In this document: positions 7,693 to 13,998 of the stretch, piece after piece
How positions within the stretch are numbered: position 1 is the stretch's first letter
Layout: each line of letters opens with the position of its first letter
NCBI GenBank assembly: GCA_016199905.1
Contig: JACQFU010000048.1
Location: 1-21,142 of the forward strand
DNA: 21,142 nt
Reading direction: 5' to 3'
Source: Candidatus Wallbacteria bacterium
GTDB lineage: Bacteria; Muiribacteriota; UBA6191; JACPRK01
Notes under the pieces: generated by a model
Seen by the model: only the letters and a program-made list of their open reading frames with translations
Told to the model about the DNA's origin: nothing
Database searches by the model: none
Translations under genes and position numbers: made by a program

Positions 7693-9768
7693 GTGGCCCC
7701 TGGAAACGAGTACCTGGCAAACCCGGACTTCGCGGAGTTCGATCCACGCACGCTCGTGCCCAGACACTGGGAGTTCCGGCCCCTCGATCCGTCGGCCCCG
7801 CTCCGGGAGCGCTGGCTGTCCCACTATCGGATCGGGGCCGAAGAGCGGGCGGGCCTGGCGGTGCTGGCGCCCGGTGCTCCGTCGGGCGACGGCATCCTTC
7901 CGGAAGCCCTCGGCCAATGGGTCACGCTGCATCCCTACGAGGCCCAGCCCGTGTTGCGGATCGGCCTGGGCCTGGTCGGCGCTTCCGACTCCCACTTCTC
8001 GGGCGATTTCCGCGTGCTCGTGGAGTCGGAGAGCGGCAACCTGCGGGAACTGTTCTGGGGCCGCCTCGACAACCGCCTCTGGCGCGACCTCGCGCTGCCC
8101 CTGACTCCGCATGCCGGACAGACGCTCCGCGTGATCGTCGAGAACGTCTCGGAAAACGTGCTACTGGTCGACTACGTGCGCGCCGGAGCGGCCGAAGCCG
8201 GCGGCAGCCGCTGGCGATCGGGGCGCCTGGAGGTCGAGGTCGTCCGCGCCGATCCCTATCTCACCGAGTGCGACGCCGTCCTCAATGAGATCGCCGCCCA
8301 AGGCGACGGACAGAACCCTCTGCTGCTGCTGGAGGCCGGAAGCTGGGCCGCCAGTCTCGCCGCAGGCGCCCCTTATGCGTATGGCGAGCTGGTGCCGACC
8401 TCGGGGCCGCGCTACGCGAAGTGCCGCCAGGCGCTGCACCTCGTGACGCAAACCCAGCACCAGCCGATGCGCCGCTCCATCCTGCATCGCGCCTTCGACG
8501 CGGCGCTGCGAACCGTGCGCAGGGACCGGATCGGCTCGCTGGTCACGCCGCCGTTGCTGGTAGGGGCCGAGGACCTGGAAGAAGCCGAGACCTTTGCCCG
8601 CGACCTGATCCTCCAGTTCCTCGAGTGGTATCAGACCTACCAGCCGCGACAGTTCACGCGCTTCACGGTCGCCACCCTGTTTCACCCCATCGAGATCCAC
8701 GACCTATACCACCGGGTCTTCGACGAGACGTTCCGGGAAGCCGCCGCCGGCGCTCAACCGCCGGGCTCGCAGGAGATCATCCGCCTGGCCGGGATGGCCA
8801 ATCTGGTGAAGACCTGGCTCGGCGCAGGCACTTCGGCCTCCGAGTCGGAGGCCGAGCTGCTGGAACACGTCGAGGATCTTCTCGACGCGCTGCACGGCAC
8901 GGGAGGCGCGGCCCACGCGACGCTGGAGCGCGTCCTGCTCGAGGCCGGGCTTTCGGAGCGGCAGATGCTCGACATCCTGACGGCCAGCTACCGCGACAAG
9001 GGACGACTCGACGACCGCGCGACCAAGACCTACGAGCGGCTCCACGAGCTGGACCCCGCCAACATCGAGAACACGCGCGCGATGGCCAGCGCCTACCGGT
9101 GCCGGTTCCGGCTCGACGGCGAGAGGACCCGAGCGGTCTACGAGCAGGTCTTCCGCGCCGACGCCGGCGACGATGAGAACAACCGGTTCCTGGCGGCGCA
9201 GTACATCCTGGCGGGCCCCCGCGAGAGCACGGCCATGCGAGGATTGGTGCTGGATCGGGTCGGACTGGGGTCGCCCGCGCCAGGCACGGCATCCAGGCGC
9301 CCGGGCGAACCGGAGGCAGATTCCCGTGCTCCCCGTTGCCTGCCCGCGGCCGTCGCGTTCCTGCATCCCGCCGACCGGCCCGCCTCCTCCGAAACCTACG
9401 GAGACCCCCGCCCGGACGCAGGCGCCCCGCCGCCGTCCGCTGCCGGGACCGACGTCGCCCAACCCTCGGAGCCGAAAGAGCCTCCGGAGCCTTCGACACC
9501 GATAATCGACGTCGCACCGCCCCCCGCCGAGCCGGCGGACACGGCCGGCGCCGCCGCGCCCGCCTTCGCCGCCTCACCCGCGGAGACCTCCGCAGAGCCC
9601 GCCGCTCCAAGCCCCAGCCCCTTCCCCTTCAGTTTCAGCGAGCTCGCCAGGCGACCCGAACCGCCGCCCCCGCCGGCGGCCGACCCCGACCAGCTCGACA
9701 CCGAGTCGCTGCTGAAGCGCCTCGCCGCCGAGGTGTCGGAGGCACGCAAGGCCGCCGGAGACGACTGA
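7693..9768 (+). CDS. Unrecognised protein: possible beta-sandwich N terminus, TPR-like helices, Pro-rich tail (691 aa)
   Basis: I do not recognise this gene. GTG at 7693 is chosen because AGGAGG lies 6 nt upstream; the frame stays open 35 codons further but that stretch is the repeat element. Residues about 5-160 start with NPDF and a later W, and have alternating hydrophobic strands (FRVLVESES, LRVIVENVS, VLLVDYVRAG), like a carbohydrate-binding-type beta-sandwich. Residues about 200-510 are mostly helical, ending in units like TYERLHELDPANIENTRAMA that resemble degenerate TPRs. Residues about 515-660 are rich in Pro, Ala and Glu and likely disordered. A short helix (DTESLLKRLAAEVSEARKA) closes the protein. 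No signal peptide or catalytic motif is evident, so a cytoplasmic scaffold is possible. It converges on the sigma-54 activator gene with a 10-bp gap. Confidence 0.8.
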   Translation: MAPGNEYLANPDFAEFDPRTLVPRHWEFRPLDPSAPLRERWLSHYRIGAEERAGLAVLAPGAPSGDGILPEALGQWVTLHPYEAQPVLRIGLGLVGASDSHFSGDFRVLVESESGNLRELFWGRLDNRLWRDLALPLTPHAGQTLRVIVENVSENVLLVDYVRAGAAEAGGSRWRSGRLEVEVVRADPYLTECDAVLNEIAAQGDGQNPLLLLEAGSWAASLAAGAPYAYGELVPTSGPRYAKCRQALHLVTQTQHQPMRRSILHRAFDAALRTVRRDRIGSLVTPPLLVGAEDLEEAETFARDLILQFLEWYQTYQPRQFTRFTVATLFHPIEIHDLYHRVFDETFREAAAGAQPPGSQEIIRLAGMANLVKTWLGAGTSASESEAELLEHVEDLLDALHGTGGAAHATLERVLLEAGLSERQMLDILTASYRDKGRLDDRATKTYERLHELDPANIENTRAMASAYRCRFRLDGERTRAVYEQVFRADAGDDENNRFLAAQYILAGPRESTAMRGLVLDRVGLGSPAPGTASRRPGEPEADSRAPRCLPAAVAFLHPADRPASSETYGDPRPDAGAPPPSAAGTDVAQPSEPKEPPEPSTPIIDVAPPPAEPADTAGAAAPAFAASPAETSAEPAAPSPSPFPFSFSELARRPEPPPPPAADPDQLDTESLLKRLAAEVSEARKAAGDD

Positions 9769-9778
9769 CCCGGGTATC

Positions 9779-11209
9779 TCAATCTTCTTCCGAACTGCCG
9801 GGAGGCGGAACCAGCCCGTAGCGGCGCACTCGGTCCAGGAGCGTCGTGTGCGAAATGCCGAGCGCCCGGGCCGCCTTGCGCTTGTTCCAGCCGGCCTCCT
9901 GAAGCGCCGTGGCGATGACCCGCCGCTCCGCCGCCTCCAGCGCCGATAGTCTCTTCGAATCGGGGCCAGGCTCGGGCAGGTCGATCGCAGGCGCCCCAAC
10001 AGGCGATGGCAACACCGACGCGGCCGGAGCGACTGCCGGGGCCGCGGCGGCCAATGTCGCGCCACAGCCTGCCTGCCGCACGTGGCGGGCGCCGATGGCC
10101 CCGCCTCGCGACATCACCGTCGCCGCCTCCATCACGTTGCGAAGCTCCCTCACGTTGCCCGGCCACGGATGCGCCGCGAGCGCGTCGAGGGCCTCGCGGG
10201 TGAGCTCTCCGGCTTCGATCCCGTGACGGCCCGCGCACTGCCGGACGAAGTGTTCGGCCAGCAGCGGAATGTCCTCGGTCCGTTCCCGCAGAGCCGGCAG
10301 GCGGATCGTGACGCACGCGAGCCGGAAAAACAGGTCGTGACGGAACCGGCCCTCCTCGCAGAACTGGCGCAGGTCGCGGTTGGTCGCAGCCACGATGCGG
10401 AAATCCACCGGCACGGGCGTGCGGGAACCCAGGCGCGTGATTTCCCGCCCCTCCAGTGCGCGCAGCAGTTGCGGCTGCACCCCCAAGGCCATCTCGCCGA
10501 TCTCGTCGAGCATCACCGTCCCGCCGCAAGCCTCCTCCAGGATTCCCTGCTTCATTCGATCCGCTCCCGTGAAGGCGCCCTTCTCGTGACCGAAGAGCTC
10601 GCTGCGCAGGAGATCCGGAAGGATGGAGCCGCAATCGAGCACCAGAAACGGCTTCTTCGCCCGCGATCCGGCCTGGTGCAGGGCTCGCGCGACCAGCTCC
10701 TTGCCGGAGCCGGTTTCTCCGGTCACGAGCACCGGCAGGTCCGTGCGGGCCAGCTGCCCCACGATGGCGAAGAGCTCGCGCATCGCCTGAGAGCGCCCGA
10801 TCAAGCCGCAGAAGGAATCCTCCTTCTCCGGAAAACCGACCAGCCGCTTGCTGGCCCGAGTGAGCCGCAGCGTCGTGGACCCGATTCGAAGCGTGCCGCC
10901 GTCGGCGACCACGATCGATTTGACGCGCGCGCTGCCGAGCCAGGTGCCGTTGGTGCTGCCGAGATCCTCGACCCCTATGCCGTCCGGCGAGAGGGTCATG
11001 ACCGCGTGGCGGCGCGAGACCGTCGGGTCGGTCAGCACCAGGTCGCAACTCGGATCCGTGCCCACGTGCAGCGAAGCCGCCGACAGCGTCGCCGAGTGGC
11101 CGCGATCCGGGCCGTCCTCGACCGTGGCCGTGAAGCGATCGACCAGCAGCTCGACAGCCTTCTGGCCGCCGGCCACGATTCGTATGGTCTTGTCCGCTGG
11201 TGCGCTCAT
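9779..11209 (-). CDS. FHA domain sigma-54-dependent transcriptional activator (476 aa)
   Basis: An N-terminal FHA domain (about residues 27-115: GPDRG, VGTDPSCDLVL, SRRHA, DLGSTNGTWL) binds phosphothreonine. A sigma-54 AAA+ domain follows (about 134-365): Walker A GETGSGKE at 164-171, the sigma-54-contacting GAFTGA loop at 211-216, Walker B VMLDEI at 232-237, and arginine-finger region RFRHDLFFRL at 288-297. A linker rich in Ala and Pro leads to a Fis-type helix-turn-helix (about 425-465). The full set of motifs predicts an active bacterial enhancer-binding protein, controlled by phosphorylation of a partner or of itself rather than by a response-regulator receiver domain. The frame runs upstream to 12028, but the ATG at 11209 is the only start that gives a normal FHA N terminus and avoids covering the neighbouring gene. 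TATACT lies at 11234-11229. Confidence 0.94.
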   Translation of the reverse strand: MSAPADKTIRIVAGGQKAVELLVDRFTATVEDGPDRGHSATLSAASLHVGTDPSCDLVLTDPTVSRRHAVMTLSPDGIGVEDLGSTNGTWLGSARVKSIVVADGGTLRIGSTTLRLTRASKRLVGFPEKEDSFCGLIGRSQAMRELFAIVGQLARTDLPVLVTGETGSGKELVARALHQAGSRAKKPFLVLDCGSILPDLLRSELFGHEKGAFTGADRMKQGILEEACGGTVMLDEIGEMALGVQPQLLRALEGREITRLGSRTPVPVDFRIVAATNRDLRQFCEEGRFRHDLFFRLACVTIRLPALRERTEDIPLLAEHFVRQCAGRHGIEAGELTREALDALAAHPWPGNVRELRNVMEAATVMSRGGAIGARHVRQAGCGATLAAAAPAVAPAASVLPSPVGAPAIDLPEPGPDSKRLSALEAAERRVIATALQEAGWNKRKAARALGISHTTLLDRVRRYGLVPPPGSSEED

Positions 11210-11228
11210 ATCGCCGGTCCCGGGCGAC

Positions 11229-11234
11229 AGTATA
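11229..11234 (-). promoter_or_regulatory. -10 element for the FHA/sigma-54 activator gene
   Basis: TATACT on the minus strand equals the sigma-70 type -10 hexamer in all but one base. It lies 19 nt before the ATG at 11209, predicting a leader of about 12 nt. No good -35 is seen. Confidence 0.45.
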
Positions 11235-11255
11235 AGCGCCACGGCCGGAAAGGAT

Positions 11256-11283
11256 AAGGGACAGGCCGCTTGGCCTGCCCCTT
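11256..11283 (-). terminator. Hairpin between the small secreted-protein gene and the FHA activator gene
   Basis: On the minus strand AAGGGGCAGGCC pairs with GGCCTGTCCCTT around an AAGC loop. The 12-bp stem has one G-U pair. It lies 39 bp past the stop of the gene at 11323-11823 and before the -10 of the next gene. The run of T after it is poor (TATCCTTTCC), so it may be a weak intrinsic terminator. It would insulate the activator gene from the sigma-54 promoter upstream. Confidence 0.55.
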
Positions 11284-11322
11284 GGGACCGATGAGCCCGG
11301 CTGGACGCCGGACTCGTGAAGC

Positions 11323-11823
11323 CTATTCGTTGATCGGTGCTTCGGGCGTGGGCGCGGTCTCTGTGTTGGTGTTGCCGCGGAAGCTGTTGTCGGGGTCGAG
11401 ACCGACGACGGGGGCGTCGCCCGAAGGCGTGGAGGAGCCCGTCTGGGAGTCGCCCTCGGTGAGCTTCGAGGTGGGCTCGCCGCCGACCTTGGAGTAATCG
11501 ATGGTGCCGTCGGGCTTGTAGACGCTGTTGGGGCCGGGCTGCTCGGTGCTGGGGCCGGGGAGGACCTTGTCGCCGGTGCTCGTGTCGTCGCCGGTCTTGC
11601 CGGTGGCGGGCTTTGCAGTGGGGGCGCCGGGGGCCTTGGGGGACGGAGCGGCCTTGCGGCCCTTGGGGGCGGAGGCGGTCTTGGGGACCTGGACGCCGGC
11701 GCCGGTCTTGCCGGCGTTTCCGGTGGCCTTGCCGGCCCCAGGAAGCTGAGCGCAACCGGAATCGGTCAGGCAGGCCAGGGCGAGGAAGGCGGCGATTCCG
11801 AGCTTGGCGATGGTGTCGTTCAT
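11323..11823 (-). CDS. Small exported low-complexity protein, possible lipoprotein (166 aa)
   Basis: The ATG at 11823 has GAGGAG 5-9 nt upstream; the frame extends 38 codons further but into the promoter. The N terminus (MNDTIAKLGIAAFLALACL) is a signal peptide. LALAC at 15-19 fits a loose lipobox; a second Cys at 25 follows DSG and fits worse. The rest is low complexity, rich in Pro, Ala, Gly, Thr and Lys up to about residue 80, then acidic with Ser, Thr and Asn, and no fold is apparent. I know no family. It sits between a Ser/Thr kinase and a sigma-54 activator on the same strand and has its own near-consensus sigma-54 promoter (11880-11895), so it is a likely target of the neighbouring activator. 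A surface or periplasmic role is inferred. Confidence 0.8.
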   Translation of the reverse strand: MNDTIAKLGIAAFLALACLTDSGCAQLPGAGKATGNAGKTGAGVQVPKTASAPKGRKAAPSPKAPGAPTAKPATGKTGDDTSTGDKVLPGPSTEQPGPNSVYKPDGTIDYSKVGGEPTSKLTEGDSQTGSSTPSGDAPVVGLDPDNSFRGNTNTETAPTPEAPINE

Positions 11824-11879
11824 TGGGTTCTCCTCTCTCGTGGGTCTGGTTCCGATTGAGCGCTTCGTGTCCGAACCAA

Positions 11880-11895
11880 AGCAGCAACCGTGCCA
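11880..11895 (-). promoter_or_regulatory. Sigma-54 (-24/-12) promoter of the small exported protein gene
   Basis: The minus-strand sequence TGGCACGGTTGCTGCT equals the sigma-54 consensus TGGCACG-N4-TTGCW at all but one fixed base (C for the first T), with the invariant GG and GC spaced by ten bases. The transcript start would lie near 11870, giving a leader of about 47 nt that carries a good Shine-Dalgarno. It is intergenic, in the right direction, and next to a sigma-54 activator gene. Confidence 0.72.
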
Positions 11896-11971
11896 TCGCT
11901 CCAAGAATCCAGTCCACGCCAGGATTTCCGGACACATCGAGACTCGCGGCGAGCTCCGGGCCCCCGACCCG

Positions 11972-12012
11972 GCGTCCAGATTTCTTCCACGCTCGCGCCA
12001 TTAGCTGGACGC
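11972..12012. promoter_or_regulatory. Inverted octamer pair, candidate activator-binding or terminator site
   Basis: GCGTCCAG at 11972-11979 and CTGGACGC at 12005-12012 are perfect inverted repeats 25 bp apart. They lie 77-117 bp upstream of the -24 box, where enhancer sites of sigma-54 activators usually occur. They also lie just past the kinase stop at 12025, so a role as a transcript end is an alternative. A further copy, CTGGACGC, is at 11301-11308 in the intergenic DNA before the activator gene. Confidence 0.35.
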
Positions 12013-12024
12013 AAGATTCCAACT

Positions 12025-13938
12025 TCACGGATAGAGCAAGGCCTCGAAGCTCTCCAGCTCACCAATGGAGACTTGAGGCTCGCAGACGGACTCGGCTCGC
12101 AGCTCGAAGGAATTCTCTCCGGGCCGGATCATGCCGACCGGAACCGTGTGCGCCAGGATGCTCGATCGTCGAGCCCTCGCTGTCATGAGCGCCACTTCCG
12201 TCTTGCCGTTGAGCTTCAGCCAGGCCACCGAATCGGGATCGGTCGTGGCCGCCCGCAGCAACAGACAGCACTGTCGGACCCCGGCCAGGTCGGGCAATCG
12301 CAGCGTGAAGGCCAAAGCCGACTGATTCGTGAGGGGGCGGCGACTGCTCAGTTCTGCAACGAACCGCCGGTTGCTTCCAGGGGGCACCAGGCCCGGCTGC
12401 AACTCCTGCGGGAGCAGCTCGAGTACCTTCGAACCGGGCACCCTTCCTCGGCCGGCGACCCTCTCGAGCGCGTGGCAGAGGACCAGCTCGCGATAGAAAA
12501 GGTAGCTGCGCGGGTCTGTCAGCAAGGGCTGAAAGGCAGACCCGAGAGGGGCGCTCAGTTCGCCCAGCCTGGCCGTCGAGAGCATCGAGCCGGCCCGGGC
12601 GATGGCATCGCGGGTCGCCAGCCTTCGCAACGACCCGTCCGGAAGACGCTGGCAGAGCTGGCTGCAGAGACCGGAGGCCGTCCACCCCGACAACCGTCCG
12701 CTCAACGCCTCCAGCTCCGCTCGCGCGTTCGGCGGACCCGCCGTTGGCCTGGGCGCGTCCGCTGTCGGCGCGGGTCGCCCGGGGAGCTCGGCATTGCGGG
12801 TCCGAATCATCGCCTGCGCCGATAGGCACGCCAGAGCGGCGAGTGCGAGGCCGGCGCCGGCCCACTTCCTGCCGGCCCCCCGGCGACCGCGGTCGGTCTC
12901 CATCGGTTTCGCCTCGATGCCTTGGCCTAGCAGCCGGGGATCGCGAGCGACAGGACGCGCCCCGCTAAGGCGCTTCTCCAATGCCGCGACAGGCCCGGCA
13001 ACGGCTGGCATGCCCGGCACCGCGCCGTCGTCCCGCCCCCCCGGCTCGGGCTCGGTGATCGCGGTTCCACCGTGCTGAGTCGGTGCCGGTACCGGCGCAG
13101 CCGGGGCCATGACTTCCCGCAGCAGCCGCGCCATCTCGGAGGCGGAAGCGGGCCGCTTCTGCGGAGAACGCGCCAGGCCCTGGAGCAGGATCTGCCCGAC
13201 TCGGCCGTGGGGACGCATCAACTTCGAAGCCACGTCCAGGTACGCCTCGCTCGCCAGCGACGAGAAGATCTGTGCCTGAGACAGGTCCTTTCGCTCCTCT
13301 TCTCCGGCGTGCACTTGCCCGTCCGAGAGCATCTCCAGTCCCATCATCGAGACGGCGAAGATGTCGCACGCAGGGCTGGCGGGCAAACCGTCCAGGATTC
13401 TCTCCGGAGCCATGAAGTAGGGCGTCCCGACCACCTCGCCCAGGCTGGTCAGCCGAGGCGAACCCTCCTGGCGCGCCAAACCGAAGTCGATGAGAACGGC
13501 GTCGCTTCGACTCCGCAGGAACACGTTGGATGGTTTCAAGTCCCGGTGAACGATCCCCAGTCCATGCACGTGATCGAGAGCGTCGAGGATCTGGACGATC
13601 AGCTCGAGCTTCTCGGCTTGCTGAAGGACACCAGCGGCCTGGGCGCGAGCCAGACTCATCCCGCGAAGCGATTCCATGACGATGAATGGCTCCCGGCCTC
13701 CCACGGCCGCGTCGTAGAGCTTCACGACGTTGGGATGCGAGATCTTGCCCAGCAGCCGGGCCTCCGCCACAAAGCGGTCCACGTCGATCCCGGCGGCCTG
13801 CTGAGCCAGGATGCGTTTTACGGCCACCTCACGGCCCAGCTCACGGTCGCGGGCGAGATACACCTCCCCCATGCCGCCCTTGCCGATGAGGCGAACGATC
13901 TCGTAACGAACCGGGAGCCAGTTCGCGGCCGTTTCCAC
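12025..13938 (-). CDS. Transmembrane Hanks-type Ser/Thr protein kinase (637 aa)
   Basis: An N-terminal kinase domain (about residues 11-277) has every catalytic motif: glycine loop IGKGGMGEV (18-26), K41 in VAVK, HRDLKPSN (131-138, catalytic D133), DFG (151-153) and APE (177-179). The activation loop carries Thr and Ser residues that could be autophosphorylated. A Pro-rich juxtamembrane stretch leads to one membrane helix (about 359-378). An extracytoplasmic region of about 255 residues of no known fold follows. The GTG at 13938 is chosen because it gives a normal start 18 residues before the glycine loop, and TAGTAT lies exactly 7 nt upstream. The frame extends much further, but across the divergent kinase gene. 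It is followed on the same strand by the small exported protein and the FHA activator, a plausible substrate. Confidence 0.9.
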   Translation of the reverse strand: METAANWLPVRYEIVRLIGKGGMGEVYLARDRELGREVAVKRILAQQAAGIDVDRFVAEARLLGKISHPNVVKLYDAAVGGREPFIVMESLRGMSLARAQAAGVLQQAEKLELIVQILDALDHVHGLGIVHRDLKPSNVFLRSRSDAVLIDFGLARQEGSPRLTSLGEVVGTPYFMAPERILDGLPASPACDIFAVSMMGLEMLSDGQVHAGEEERKDLSQAQIFSSLASEAYLDVASKLMRPHGRVGQILLQGLARSPQKRPASASEMARLLREVMAPAAPVPAPTQHGGTAITEPEPGGRDDGAVPGMPAVAGPVAALEKRLSGARPVARDPRLLGQGIEAKPMETDRGRRGAGRKWAGAGLALAALACLSAQAMIRTRNAELPGRPAPTADAPRPTAGPPNARAELEALSGRLSGWTASGLCSQLCQRLPDGSLRRLATRDAIARAGSMLSTARLGELSAPLGSAFQPLLTDPRSYLFYRELVLCHALERVAGRGRVPGSKVLELLPQELQPGLVPPGSNRRFVAELSSRRPLTNQSALAFTLRLPDLAGVRQCCLLLRAATTDPDSVAWLKLNGKTEVALMTARARRSSILAHTVPVGMIRPGENSFELRAESVCEPQVSIGELESFEALLYP

Positions 13939-13945
13939 GGAGCCA

Positions 13946-13951
13946 ATACTA
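13946..13951 (-). promoter_or_regulatory. -10-like TAGTAT, predicted leaderless start of the minus-strand kinase
   Basis: TAGTAT ends 7 nt before the GTG at 13938, so transcription would begin at the start codon itself. There is no Shine-Dalgarno between. A -35 is not evident. Confidence 0.5.
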
Positions 13952-13985
13952 CACGGGTCCCCAGGCCAATCTGACCGGGTGGGGC

Positions 13986-13991
13986 TACAAT
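13986..13991 (+). promoter_or_regulatory. -10-like TACAAT, predicted leaderless start of the plus-strand kinase
   Basis: TACAAT, preceded by GGC, ends 7 nt before the ATG at 13999. Transcription would begin at the A of the ATG. The spacing is the same as for the divergent kinase. No Shine-Dalgarno and no clear -35 are present. Confidence 0.52.
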
Positions 13992-13998
13992 TGCGGCG

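Noticed and set aside
9769..9778. Search for a terminator between the convergent genes
   Set aside because: The 10-bp gap is too short for one, and no hairpin with a T run is seen around it.
11210..12028. N-terminal extension of the FHA activator frame
   Set aside because: It would cover the whole exported-protein gene, the terminator-like hairpin and the sigma-54 promoter, and its translation is Arg/Gln-rich.
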